The position numbers and the translations under genes are program-made. From Brachypterus glaber (taxonomy: Eukaryota > Arthropoda > Insecta > Coleoptera > Kateretidae), in NCBI GenBank assembly GCA_958510825.1, contig OY294050.1:9587340-9651339 (forward strand): a stretch of 64,000 nt of DNA. Reading direction: 5' to 3'. Of the stretch, positions 38,601 through 53,200 are shown one piece after another; position 1 is the first letter of the stretch, and each line of letters starts with the position of its first letter. The notes beneath the pieces were generated by a model. The model searched no databases. It saw only the letters and a list, made by a program, of their open reading frames with translations, and was not told where the DNA came from.

Positions 38601-41220
38601 TATATTAAATTTAAAAAATCCATGTGTTTTTTTTAATAAAACAATTATTATAGTTATTTATGCACCATTAGCATTTTGTCAATGATAATCATAATCTATT
38701 AACGTTTGTAGTGCCCACAAAACTATTTAAAGTTAATTGAAGCTTTCATTCAATGTTTTTAAATTGCAAAAATCACTAATATAATTAAATTCCTAGGAAA
38801 TTTTTGAATTAAAATTATTGTTATTTGGAATTCAATTTAGCATATATGCGTATATAAAAATTTTCCAAGTAAAATGAATAGTATTTCTTAGAAAGGTTAA
38901 CGAAAAATTTCCATGAATAATTGAGTAACTTAACTGAAGGTCACGAAAATATTATCAATGGTAATTTATTAATCTATAATTTTAATAGCTTTATACGTAA
39001 TCGATTCAGTAACTGAACTTAATTATTAATTTCTTAATTAAAGAAAAAAAACAAAACTAAAAAAAAAAAAAAAATAAAAAATTTAAAACCAAAAATCAAA
39101 AACCTTTCTAGACAAAAATATTGTTAAAATCTGCGTAAAAACTGCATCTTATAGACGTATAATGTTCCTGGAAATAAATGTTTTAGGGCTGAAAACAACG
39201 ATATTTAATTTTTTTTTTCAAAAAAGCACTTTTTTGTAATTATCTTGTTTTCTTTGTTTCAAATGACATTTTGAGTTATCATCAAAGTTGTAGAGCATAA
39301 AATTCTCTACAAATTGGTATAAGGCAATATTTTATACAATTAACCGTTCTCGAGATAGAGCGCTTATCCGTATATTTGATAACGCTAGGTCAACTGTGGA
39401 GTTCAATACATAGTACAGTTTATAAAGTTAATTATTTACTAAAAATATTATATTTATTATAGTTATGAACTGTACTATGCATTTGATTCCACAGTTGATC
39501 TAGCGTTATCATATACTGTGCAGTCCAAAAGTCAACCACCCATCCCTCTTAACTTCTGAACCAGTTGAGATATCGACTTTAAATTTGAAATACCTAAATA
39601 AGACAACTTAAACTATCTTTTGGCATATATTCGATATTTGTAGTTTTTAAAATGTGGTCCGCGGGGCATAATAGAATGTCAAAGCAAAGATTTATACAAG
39701 TTTATAGCTTGTTATCTTTCATTCCAAGGTTGAATCCCTATTTGACTGGACTAAACACGCACAAAGGATACTACTGTTGGCAATTTGTACATTTTGCGTA
39801 AGAAATATTTTTATTGAAGTCATTCGTTTATTCATTTAAACAATTATTTATTAAACTATTTACTTAAGGTTCCTTTTGAATAAAAAAAATTGCATATATA
39901 TGTTATATTATGTCAGATTTTTCGCTCTTGCAGACCAAATTTTGATCTAAAAATTCTCAGTTATTATTAAAGATATTAGATTTTTTTTTATTGTACAGTT
40001 AAGGAGTTGCTCGAGTTGCTCGGAGTTGCTTGAGTGTCTTTTTTTATTTTTTCTTAAGGAGTTATTTATAATTGAAGTTACATGAAATTTACTAATTTTT
40101 AAAGTAAAATATTCTATATTTATAACAAAAAAAGTAAAAAAAAAGTAAAACGTTAGCCACTCAAGCTACTCTTTAACCAAACAATGCTAAAAACCCCATA
40201 TCGGTACCTTTATTAATAACCAAGTTTTTTTATTCAAAAAAGCATTACAAATGCCAAAAATTGCATTTTAACTAATCGCAACCGGGTCAACATCATGGAC
40301 AAAAAAAACTTTTTTATTCAAAAGAAGCCTTAAGACCTTTTTTTGAGAATAGGTACCTACTTACTCTTTTTCGACAAGTTCAGGTGGAACCGTAATTGCC
40401 AAAACTGGTGTGGTTTTTTTGTTCAAAATTGTAGGAGATACATCACGAACTTTTCCACTTTTGAAAATACAGGGACAGCATTTCCACGTTTCAAGATTAA
40501 ATCTTGCTGATGATAATTTTAATTTTTCTAGTTTAGTTTCCCGTAAACCCCAAGGGTTGCCAGTATTTTTTGTACACATTATTTATATTTATAGAAATGT
40601 TGGTTCCTTATTAATTTAAATGTTTTTATTTTTTATAATTGTTTCATTGGCTGCGTTCAATATTCAATGAAAACAGCAAAACTAATCAAAAGTCATCAAA
40701 TGATAAGTTTTGCTAGAAACTACTTGGTGTGTTTTACTGTATCATTCTGTTGCCACTGGTGTCACTAGTTTGAACGGAACGTCGTTTTACTGCTAACATT
40801 TCACCATTCTCGCCATTCCGACCAAACCATCGGGAGAGGTTCGAATGAAGAGAATGACAGATGTCAAATGTCAAACATTAAATAAAATCTAACGGTTTTC
40901 ATGTGTATTCTGTATTATAATTCAAAATATTGGGGAACTTGCTGATATTAGGTATGGAAAGGACAGAAAGCATTATTGGTTTAACAAAGAAAGTAAGTAC
41001 ATGTACCTATAAGCTTAGTTTGCACCATAGGGACTATGTACTGCAGTCCTGACATATATTTTCAGTATAGATTAGATTTTCAGAAATTAGCCAAAATATT
41101 TGATTATTAAAACAAATATAGTTTGTCTTCTTCTACTTCTTCTTCTTCTTTTATTCTTCTTTTCTTTTTCTTCTTCTTCTTCTTCTTCTTCTTCTTCTTC
41201 TTCTTCTTCTTCTTCTTCTT

Positions 41221-41251
<31 letters not shown>

Positions 41252-44200
41252 TTTTGACAATTGACATTTGTGCTTAGTTTCATTCTGTTCAAACTTTTCC
41301 TACCTCAGAATGATGCAGTAAAACGTAACAACTGAACGGCTATTATCTGTCACTTGTCACAATCACCATGTGATATTCCCACAAAAAGTACTATTCCGCG
41401 CTTTTGAAAAATTAATCAAAACTTATCATCTCAAAACGTTGATTGAGGAATGATTGCAGTGACATCTGTCAATCGAAACTGAACATAGCGTTCAGTAGTG
41501 ATTTGACAGCTTTCGATGAGTTTTGCTGTTTCCATTGATCGCAGCCATTGTTATCTTGTTAAAAGATTTAAAACTACAGCTAATTTATCATTAAAATTTT
41601 ACCAAAAGACTACATGATGTAATTAACCCTATTTAAGTTGGTACTGTGTTAAAATTAACTTTACAGATAAGTTCGAGGATAAGTTATTAATATACTAGAA
41701 GGACCGTAAAATTAGCTAAGTAAAATATCTGTATCGAATGAGCGTAAGGACTTTCTCCTACAACTAGAAAAGGAACTTTTTTTGAAAAAAAGCAAACTCT
41801 AAAACCCCCAATAAGATTTTTCAGAAAAATACAACCAAAAGCAAGCGAAATTCACACTTTTAGAAACATTTAAAATCCTCTTAGGGATCCCCTGTTATCC
41901 ATATACAATCTCCTCCGAGATAACCAACAAGGTTTCAGCCCTTAGTTCCGGTATAAATTCGAAACGTTTGAAAGTTTCGTGTCCACAGACCAACAGATAG
42001 GAAAAAGAATGATAACTTTTTAGGTATTTTTGACGATTTATAAAAGTTATAAAAGTACCTAGCAAAAAAAAAAATTAGGTACAATACTTTTTCTGTAGGA
42101 GAATGTAACAAGTTTTGCTAAATGCTAAGTTAAGCTTTTGCGAAGTAATTGCAGCATAGTTCCATGTAAAGTAAAACCTTTTATAGTAGAAAATAGTAAT
42201 TATATACTAAGGTAGAGAAGACATTTTTTTATAGTCGAGGCTATAATAGTCTTCTCTGCCGTGGTTTATATATTATTTTTTTCACTACTAGCGCATTTAT
42301 TCTTATTAATTAACATTTATATATCAATAATAAACTAAAATGTTTGCTGGATCTTAATTTACCGCGAAAAAATAAGCAGGCTTTGAAATCGCCATTTCTG
42401 AAAAGAAATGAATAAATTGATTTATTCACTGAAAGTTGACAGTTCTAGTGGGTGACATTTTGATGTTTTTTTAAATGTTTAAAACATCGGTAAGTTGTTT
42501 ATTTACTGTATAATATGTTATATTCTATTATAAATAATTCATTTATAATATTTACAATGCTCATTTTTTATCCAATGGCAAAATATTGTTGCATTTTATC
42601 CATTAAAAATTATAAGCAATGAGATGTCTTTGAAGTTCAAGGAAAATCAAGTGGCAGATATCAATTGTTTATTAAATTTACTTCTACTAGAAGAGAAAAA
42701 AATGATTATTGCTATAGGTAAAGAAAATTGATTTCACAGTTTGAAAACATGATAAATAATGGTATGTTATAAAGCTAGTTGTGAAAAAAATTTATTTTTC
42801 TAATATTCTATAAAAAAAATGCCCCTTAACGCAATTTATTATATGTGAACTATTTTCATGACATACATACATAGTAATTTTCCCCATTATCATAATAAAA
42901 GTATGCTCGGTAATGGTTTTCCTATGGTTATAAAAGAAACACACTTTTTCCAATTAGAAAATGTATTTGGGTTAATATATTGACTATCCATATATCATGG
43001 AGTGTATACAATTAGCGTATTGGGGTTAGTGTATGTATTCGACCTCAATTTAGAGCAGCCCCAATGAATGAATGTAAACTACGCATATAAAGTATATAAA
43101 GTAGAAAGTAAAACTCTAATAACCAGTAGTCGGCGTAAACTCAGTTATGACTCATCAACGTTGAAAATAAACACAGAAACATAGGCATAGGAATAATTTT
43201 GCCGAATTATGAGGGAAATTTTTATAAAGGTCACTAAATCAAAAGATTTGACGACTAATTTGTTACACACAACAATATTTCCTATACATATTAACTATAA
43301 ATATGTATATATTGGTGTTTTTCAAAGAAAAAACCGATATTTGATTTTTATCTTTTAAGAATACGAATGTTTTTAATTTTTATTTATCGATAACTTTTTT
43401 CCCACCTTACTCATTTAAATGGAATCATTAAAAAAAATCAAGATAAAAAGAAATAAAAATGTAAATATTTAAAACCTCGCGTCAACGCTAGAGAGGGCTG
43501 AAACCGTTACTAATAAAACCGTTACGAAAGTGTCCCAAAATATGTAACGCTCACATTGAGTTCTCAGCTATCTTTTAAATTTTTCAATAAATATATATAT
43601 TAATTTTTATATATTTTGATTAGAGGAAATGCGCCTAATTTCGGATGGTTCCCAAATTTCGGATAGTAGTGTATTTAAGATACTGTCTGCAAAGGTAAAC
43701 AGAAACCTACTTTTATGTGAAGCCAAAAGTCAAACTAAATCCGTCCTGTAATATGATAACGGTAGAGCTTCTCCCCTTTAAATGGCAGCACAAATCGTTT
43801 ATATTGCAAATGGCAGTTTTGTGCTCAGTTGCATTATTATGCTTGTTTATTTTATAAATAATCGTTATAAAAGTTCGTGATTCTGTCTTGGGTAAGTTAT
43901 GATGTTAGTTAAGTTGATCCACTATTCATAATTATGCAATTTGAAAACGTAAACATTCTACAAATTTCTAATCTAAAAAGCAGAAAGTTGCCTAATTTTT
44001 GTGCATTTGATTCCCAATTTCGGATATCCGCAAGGTAATTATTATTCAGGATAACCAACCATTAATTATTATTTTTATAATGATACAACAAGCTAAGATA
44101 CACAATTTTGAAAAAACGAAAATTACCTAAGATACTAAGATATTCGAAATTGGGAATCTAAAATTATAGTTCCTATAGTATTTCGTAGAAAATCGCTTAA

Positions 44201-47200
44201 TGATTAAATTACGTCTTAAATGTGAAGGAATAACAAGAAACATAAGCAATGGGATCCATATCTACTCTTGAAAATTTTTTTTCGGATATGTCCGAAATTA
44301 GGAGCCCTTTTTCAAATGCACAAAAATGCGCTGATTTTTTTTAACCGTGTTTTTTGGAAAAAATAAACTGTAATAAAATTGCTTTTATAATAAATCATGG
44401 TTCGCTATAATAAGTTGTATCTGGTTATATAAAAAAAATATCAAAAAGTAATACCGAGTATTAAATATTGAATACATTGTAAATGGTATCCGAAATTAGG
44501 CGACTTTCCTCTAATGTTGTACCTTATTAATGAATTACCCTATAAAAATCATTTAGCTACTTCTATTTTTGACAAAAATAATAGAATTTACTACTTAGTA
44601 ATTATGTTATGGTAATTACGAAAAAGTAATATCTTAATATTTCTGTGGCAAATGCGCATTTGATTCTTAGAAACCAAAGTAGATCTTTTCCGTGTATTCT
44701 ACGGTTACTACTTTTTTTACTCTACAGTACCTACTTGAATAAGTCTACTAAGTACAAAAAGTAATTCCTGATTTTTTAGTCTTTTAGGTAAAATTCAACA
44801 AAATTTACACTAAGAAAATATATAATAAGTAAAAAATATTAGCTTGTTTCCACAATAAAAGTTGCATGCGGTACAAAATTATTAATCAACTTATCAATAG
44901 TACTATAATAAATTAACACATTTTTAAATAAATATGCATAATATATTTATACAGAGTGATCAATAACTGGCATGCCAAAAATATCATAAAAATCTCTTAT
45001 AAAGGTTGGTCCGGATGCCTTAAGGGAGCTACGGCCTTTTAAAGTTGTAATAAAAACAAGGTTTAAGCTAGAGCGAAGAGATTTTGCATGTATACTAGTA
45101 TTAATAAGGACAATAGGTTTATGTTAATTTATTTTTTTGAATTTATACAGAGGCGTGCCTAGACGGACAAAATATGTTAGACTTAACAAAAAAATGCAAC
45201 TAAGAGGAAGTAACATTTTGTGCCACCAAAAACGTTACTTTTTAAAAGGCTATTACTCCTTTAATATTAAATTTAGGTATTTTGGTGAAGAATACTTTTT
45301 TGCTCAATTAAAAAAAAAGTCCAAAATGATCAAAATTTGCTTTACGTAATACTTGAACGTTCCCCTAGTTAGGGCTCATTTCCGGACCAACCTTTATTTT
45401 TTTTTATATTTTTAGATGTAAAATCAGACCTTTAATTTTGGCATGGCAGTTACTGATCACCCTGTATTAAATTAACACATTTTTTAATAAATATGCATAA
45501 TATATTTATATAATTAGCTTAAAATAATCTATTATTTACTGTTAATAAACTCTATATGATAAACTAGACTTATTTTTTTTATTGTAAATAAAACCATATT
45601 GCTAGTTAATACAGGGTGTATTTGAAATAGGGTCCGAAATTTTATGGGTATGATTCTACATCATAAAATATGACAAAAACTCCTATAAACATATGTCTAA
45701 AAAGGCGTCGTAATCTTCGGTTTTCAACATTTTAGTATTTAATTTTTCGTCCCCGAACCGTGAAATTTCACCTTCAAATGATTTGTTCTCGAAAACGGTT
45801 AATCCTAAATTATTACAAAAAGAGTACCTTTTTTATGTATTTTGACCTGAGGAATTATATTACAAAAATAATATTACAAAAAAAATACACAAAAAAAAGT
45901 TTGAGACAAAAACTGATAAGGCCTCCCCGTTTCGTACACCTCTGGTTTAAATAAGTACATGAAAATAACATACAAAGATGGGCCTAATTAGGATTATTTC
46001 AAGTTCAAAATCTCGTTACTATATCCCAAAGGGTTCCTGAGTTATTAAATAAAAAACGATTAGCTTAGCTCCCTTGAGAAGCATTTTTAGACATGTTTAT
46101 AGGAAGTTTTTGTCATACTTTCTGATGTAGAATTACCCCTTAAAATTTCGGACCCTATTTCAAATACACCCTGTATTAACTAGCAATATGGTTTTATTTA
46201 CAATAAAAAAAATAAGTCTAGTTTATCATATAGGTATATTTACCACATATTAGATAGTACCACATTTAAAACTATTTTCTTAGTGCAATTTGATTTAGTA
46301 TTAAAACTTTTTTTTATTTATTATTTATAGTTTTACAGTTAAAAATTGTTATTAAACACTACACATTTTTTCACTAAGGGAACAGATATATTCACTGTGG
46401 AATCGTGGAATCGTGGAAAACTGTTTACGAAAAATGTGACGCGTCGACGCATTGATTGGTCTACTTGACCGACGCTGACCGCCCCACCACTAGAGGCGTC
46501 GCGCTGCCGCCGCGTCTACTGTTATTCGTCATGTTACCTGTATTTTTCAGGTAGATAAAAGAGGAAACACTTTTTAGGAACCTTATCAAAAATTTCTGGT
46601 GGAACATATGTGGTAGAATCTTGTAGAATTTTTCTTCAATGTTCCATGCATAGGTACTATGCTTTACATAGTACCATTATTATTCACAGCGCCTGCGCTA
46701 GAATAGTATTATACAGTAGTTTTGAATTTGGATATAAATGTTTCATGAAAAAATAAGAAACTTTTTTTTGTCTGTCTATCCGTCTGTCCTTCAGTCCGTC
46801 CGGAGTCACGATTTTTGTTAACACGGCCACTCAAGAACGAATAATCCCTAATTTTTTCAAAATTTTTGAAAAAATCTAGAGGTCGCTCACAGCCATTTTT
46901 CAAAAAATATGCTTCTTTAGCTTTTTATTTTTTTTAAGGCCCAAGAATTTTTTATTTAATTCTTTTTAACACGGAACGGTATAAAGGTAAAAAAAAATCA
47001 GAATGTTTTCTTTCAAAATGAAGGAGTTGTGCCTTTTAAAGTTTGAAAATTCACTATATTGCTAGATTTTATGCCTAATGACAAGCACAACATTTTTTTT
47101 TATTTTCTTAAAACGTTGTGCGTATAGCTGACTACATATAGTCTTTACTAGTATAGTCCAGTGAAGTAATGAAAAATCCCTGTGTTAAATTGCAATAAAT

Positions 47201-50200
47201 TTACACGGGCCGATATTTTAAAGGGTAGTAGTGGATAGTAACAGAACACTCGTGTTAGTTTTTCATCGGGTGATTTGCGTAAGGGTTGTCCGCTAAATTT
47301 TAGGGTAGAGTGCGGTTATCTCGCTAAATATGCATCTACGATAAAAATGTATATAAGGAAATTTGGGTAATGAAACAATTTTCAACAAGTTTTGTTTGGA
47401 TATTTTTTTAAATTATATTAATAAAAATCGAGTTATAAATATTCAAATATAATGTGAGGGGTAAAATTGTTTTTTTTTTCGGTTTTCAGTCAAATTATTT
47501 ATCGGGGGGTAAAAGTTGTTAGGAGCAAACTTGTAGCTCTTGAAATTTTCTATAAGTTTTATATATTATGAATTTTGTTAAGGTTACAGTGGGCGGTGAA
47601 AGTCGAGTTGCGCCCTCTGTAACCGTACCAAAGTGCCCAAATGAAAATTTATTATGTATAAACCTTATAGAGAATTTCAAGAGCTACAAGCTTTCTCAAC
47701 CACTTTATCGTCTGATGAATAATTTGGCCGGAAAAATCATGTGGTGAAAAACTAACCGGAGTGTTCTGCCACCATCCACTACTACCCTTTAAAATATCAG
47801 CCAGTGTACATTTATTGCAATTTACATGTATTATTTGACTGAACTGGTATTCTGTATCCCTTTTTTATTTCCATAAATTCTGTAATCTATTTTATTCTTG
47901 TTAATTCGTTTAAAGGGTTAAATAAGGTTCTTTAAAGGTCCTCTAATAAGGGCGAAAAAGGTCAAATATACTTATATATTAATAGTTATAGATTATATCA
48001 GATAATGATTGATGTGTTATAAATATTACTTATTTAAGACTAATGAATATAAATTGAATTTTCAAAATTTTCTTATTATACTTTTCATGGCTATCCAGGT
48101 GAAAGAGTATTATACGATGGTATTTTAATTTACAAAATCCTCAAAAAAATTTAATATACACGTGATTTATAAAAAAGAAAGACTAACCCCCCTAACAATT
48201 TTGACGATTAAGAAACGACCAAGAAAAAAAAGGTCCTCATCTCTGAAAAAAGGTTTACCCTCCCTGATAATTTTGACGAAAAGTCCAAAACAGAAGTCAA
48301 AAATTAAAACTTATATATTTTGTAGTAATTTAACCAAATTTTATTCGAGTTTGAACCAACGTAAGTTAGATTTTATAATTAGATCACACCTTATTATAAA
48401 ATAAGATTATGTATTACAGTTTTGTGTTTTTTAACGATTAAATATACACAGAAAAAAAAAGAATTCCTTGAACCAAGAACACGTTTCTTTCAATATGTTG
48501 TCGTGTTCTCTTGTTTTAAGGCTAGAATTTCTTTGAACCAAAGTCAATGTCCTTGAATGAAGAACACCGGTTTTTGAATGAAGATCCGTGCTCTTAATTC
48601 AAAGACATTCACTTTGGTTCAAAAAAATGCTAGCCTTAAGATAAAAGAATGTGGCTTTGATTTGACTCAAGAAATCCTTCTTGTCTATGTATATAAACAT
48701 TGTATATTTACATGACCATGCATCTATGCATAGATTTGGCGAAAAAAAAAGAGTAAAAAAACTACCCTAATTTTATTTTCAAACAACTAGCAGTTTCCAG
48801 CATGCTGGAAATTTTGAAAAAATAGTGTAATGGTACGAGAAGTAAGTCTCTTTACCTTTTTTTATCGAATGGTGAATATCAAAAACAAAATATACATGTA
48901 TACTGCAGTAGGTAGTTATTTGTGAACTTACCTTGTAGCAATTAGGGGCCCTGTATGATGGTTGACATTGGTTCGAATCCGAAGTTTCTCTGGATTTATT
49001 GGAATTGGTATTCCTGACCGAAAATCTCGTTGCCAGTTACCGCTCCTTGTGGAAGACCCTAGAAATAAAAACAATCTGAAATTAAACCATAGAAAAAATT
49101 GTTATCTCTCCAAAATATAAATTTATTGTCTATTAAACAAACATTACAGCGACAATTGTTTCGACTTTTTTAACATAAAGTCATTTTCAAGCTACAAATA
49201 ATAAAAAATAAAAAATTAGGTTGAAAATGGTACAATTCCTTTTAGAAAAACTTACTTTTTTAAATTTATAAACAAATTAACTTGAGTACACATTATTAGA
49301 AATGTCATACTGACCTTAACAATATTATTTTTATAAAATCTACAAAAATTAAACAAAAAGAAAAAGAAAACTACAATAAGTTAAAATAAAATAAATTAAT
49401 GAAATCTAAAATTTAAAATTGAATAAAAATCTGGGACATCTATCATAAAGTAATCCAAACTATATTTGAAACATTCTAAAGGAATTATCTTTAAACTGCA
49501 AAAAAGTAGTTGAACATAAAAAAAAAAGGAAAGAGATTAATTTATATTCAACTTGGTAATTGGAATAAAATTGGAGAGGTGGCAGCAAATTCATACCTAA
49601 AACTCAAAAACAAACAACAACAAAATCTGCATAAGAACCAACGAACACTTTCGTTTACTACGTGCAAATAATATTGATCTAGCAGGTCTGAACTATAAGT
49701 CCAACTTTGCCAACCATGTGTTGTGCAACAACCATGACTATGAAAATGAAGTAAGTGTTTTGCATATTTCTAGGAACGATAGAGTTACAGATCTGCTAGA
49801 ACAATTTGCCATTTTGTACAACAAAAAGTTTCATAGGGATAGGTTAGTTAATGAACAAATAGATTTTTTGAATATTTATGTTTACAATAATGTTTTAAAT
49901 GTTAGACCGGAGATTGTTGCCTGTCCCCTTACAGAGCATTAATCTTTGGAATAAATATTTTTGTTTAATAATTTTTCCAAAAATTTTGTCCCTTTTTGGT
50001 TTGTTTTTGAGTTTTAGGTATGAATTTGCTGCCACCTCTCCAATTTTATTCCAATTACCAAGTTGAATATAAATTAATCTCTTTCCTTTTTTTTTTTATG
50101 TTCAACTACTTTTTTGCAGTTTAAAGATAATTCCTTTAGAATGTTTCAAATATAGTTTGGATTACTTTATGATAGATGTCCCAGATTTTTATTCAATTTT

Positions 50201-53200
50201 AAATTTTAGATTTCATTAATTTATTTTATTTTAACTTATTGTAGTTTTCTTTTTCTTTTTGTTTAATTTTTGTAGATTTTATAAAAATAATATTGTTAAG
50301 GTCAGTATGACATTTCTAATAATGTGTACTCAAGTTAATTTGTTTATAAATTTAAAAAAGTAAGTTTTTCTAAAAGGAATTGTACCATTTTCAACCTAAT
50401 TTTTTATTATTTGTAGCTTGAAAATGACTTTATGTTAAAAAAGTCGAAACAATTGTCGCTGTAATGTTTGTTTAATAGACAATAAATTTATATTTTGGAG
50501 AGATAACAATTTTTTCTATGGTTTATTTAAATCAACTCCAATATGAGTAAGGATCAAGAATTTCTTAATTTAATCTGAAATTAGTACACTTTGAATGGTA
50601 ATATAATTAAATAGCTAAGATTTTTTTCCATAACCAAGGTTAACTTAAAAAATAATAGTTTTTGCCCCGTTTGCCCTTTTGTCCCACCTTGATTTTAACC
50701 ATATTTTACATGAAGCAAAGGATTTTTTAATCTCATTTAGTTCAAAATATAAAAAAAACAATTTCTTATATATTTTTGGTAGTTGATTTTCCACAGATGG
50801 TAAATTGTGGGTGCATTGTTACTTTTATTTATGTTTGACAATTATGGCGAAGGCGCCACTATACTAGTCAACTCAACTTTTTTTTTGCCCCGATCGGAAA
50901 GTAAATTTTTCTTACTAATTTGAGGGCGTAGAATCCGAATCTGACCTTCCAGCACCTCAAATTTTTGAGATATAATGCCAGGAAATAATGACGTTTTTTT
51001 TAAATCTTAAAAAAAAGAGTAGGATTTTGAAAATTTTAGGGTTTATCAAAAAAAAAAATATACTAGGGATTCGAAAACTGCCACAAGTACACAAAAAAAA
51101 ATAAAAAGCTTAAAATTATAGTGCAGAGTTTACTCAACTGCTCATTTGTGGCAAAATAATATCAATATACATATTATATATGAAATAATATACATATTAT
51201 GTATAAAAAATTTATAGGACTTAATTTGTAGATTATAAAATTATCTACAAAAATATTTATATAAATATTTTTTTAATTTGCTCAGTTTGTTCGTAAAAAG
51301 TAAATAAATGAAAAAGCAATAAAATTAAAGCACACAGTGTAATCTTTTTTCCCCAGCGCAAAAAATATATTTTTCTAGAAAACACTGAATTTGTCAACTT
51401 TCGGCCGTAGTTAAAAAAACTGAAATTTTGAGATACAGCCCTTTGTATTCAAGGTGACGATATGTGATGATCGCTAAAAAGAAACTTCGGGACCCTCTTT
51501 GTAGAAACGAAGTCGTACTTGTCTATTTATTTTATTATTTATAAGTAAAGACATACTCTACCATGCGCTGAAGCTTATTTGTAGCTCTTTATGTATCTGT
51601 AGTGTTCACTGTACCTGTAGAAGTAGTTGAACTTCTGCTGGATAAGGAATATGGTTCATGATGAGGTTTCTCGTGGAAATAAAGTTGCTCTGATGAAAAA
51701 CTTTTACGAAAACCATCATACTTTGAAGTTTGAGATGAGAAATTGCTATGGTGAGGTGCTGAACCTTTAAAAAAAATAAAAATTATTGGAAAGAATTATT
51801 TTTTTTTTAATAAAGAAACGTTAAAAGTATATTAAAAATATTTGTTTTGTAATAAAATCATCAGATTTACTTTACAAATACAAAATAAATTATTTTATCC
51901 ACGGCCGTGATTAATAGGCCTATTAATCACGGGTCTGTAAAAATAAACCGTTTAAACTTCAAAACAGCCGTGGATAAAGTATAGTATTCTACTCGTGTAT
52001 AATAGCTATTAATCATTCGGGTGATTAATGGCAAATATTATAACCTCATTGAATAATATACTATTATCCACGGCCGTGATTAATAGGTCTATTAATCACG
52101 GGTCTGTAAAAATAAACCGTTCAAAACTCAAAACGGCAGTGGATAATAGTATATTATTCAATGAGGGTATGATAATTGCTATTAATAATTGAGGGTGAAT
52201 TTCGGGACACGAGCCGAAAGGCGAGTGACCTAATCACCCGAATGATTAATAGCTATTATACGCAAGTAGGATACTATACTTTATCCATGGTCGCTTTAAA
52301 TTTTAAACGATTTATTTTTACAGACCCGTGATTAATAGGCCTATACAGGGTGGTTTATTATTGACCGAAAAGGTTAAGCAATGTTTATTTACAACCGTCA
52401 ATAATAAAAACATTTAAAGACAACCACTAACTTTTTCGACCTATTTGTTAAACTAACAGCTTTAGTTTTATTTGTTGATTTTTGCCTCGACTTCGTTTTA
52501 GCAAAAAATAATAATAATAATAATAAAGTACACTAAGTATTAAACATTTATACGCTACATTAATACCTTCCATTTATAAATAGTAGTTAACTGACAAAAA
52601 ATAAATAAATAAAACAAAGTTACAAAATAATAATAAAAAAAATAATTTATTTATATTTATATTTATGATTTAAATAACATACCGGTTGACCCTTCCTGCG
52701 TATCACTAAAAATTCTTCGATGAGGCTTCGGGGGTGAAAAAGATCTTCCTCTATCGTATTTTCTATAACCTCTTATACTGTTTGATGGTATGTTTCCATT
52801 GGCATCTGGTTGAACAATGTAAACTGGCCTTAATATTCCAGAAACACCTATGGCAAAATATATTTACATCAATATGTTTTATGGTAATTTTTTATTGCAT
52901 TAAATTACGATACGTCATTGTAGTATTAAATAATGTCTTAATAGTAATTTAAATAAATTTATTGGTTTTAGCTCCTGAAATATTATTTATTGCATAAGCG
53001 TAGGACTGATATTTTTTTATTATGTTAAAATTTTCATTTAGGTGTAACTTGAAATTTCTCGAAATATGAGAGTGATCAAACTTCTCTAATTGGGTCCCTA
53101 AAATTGGTAAATTACCATAAAATATTCTTGTATTACTTATTTCTTCAAAATATAAATATCTTCAAACAAAGAGTCACGGGTACTGTATGAAAATATCCCT

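Noticed and set aside
41107..41292. Poly-Lys open frame on the minus strand
   Set aside because: It is the translation of the (TTC)n microsatellite.
46709..46903. Minus-strand frame with GQTDRQTKKS
   Set aside because: Same GACAGAC-type dispersed repeat; no gene evidence.
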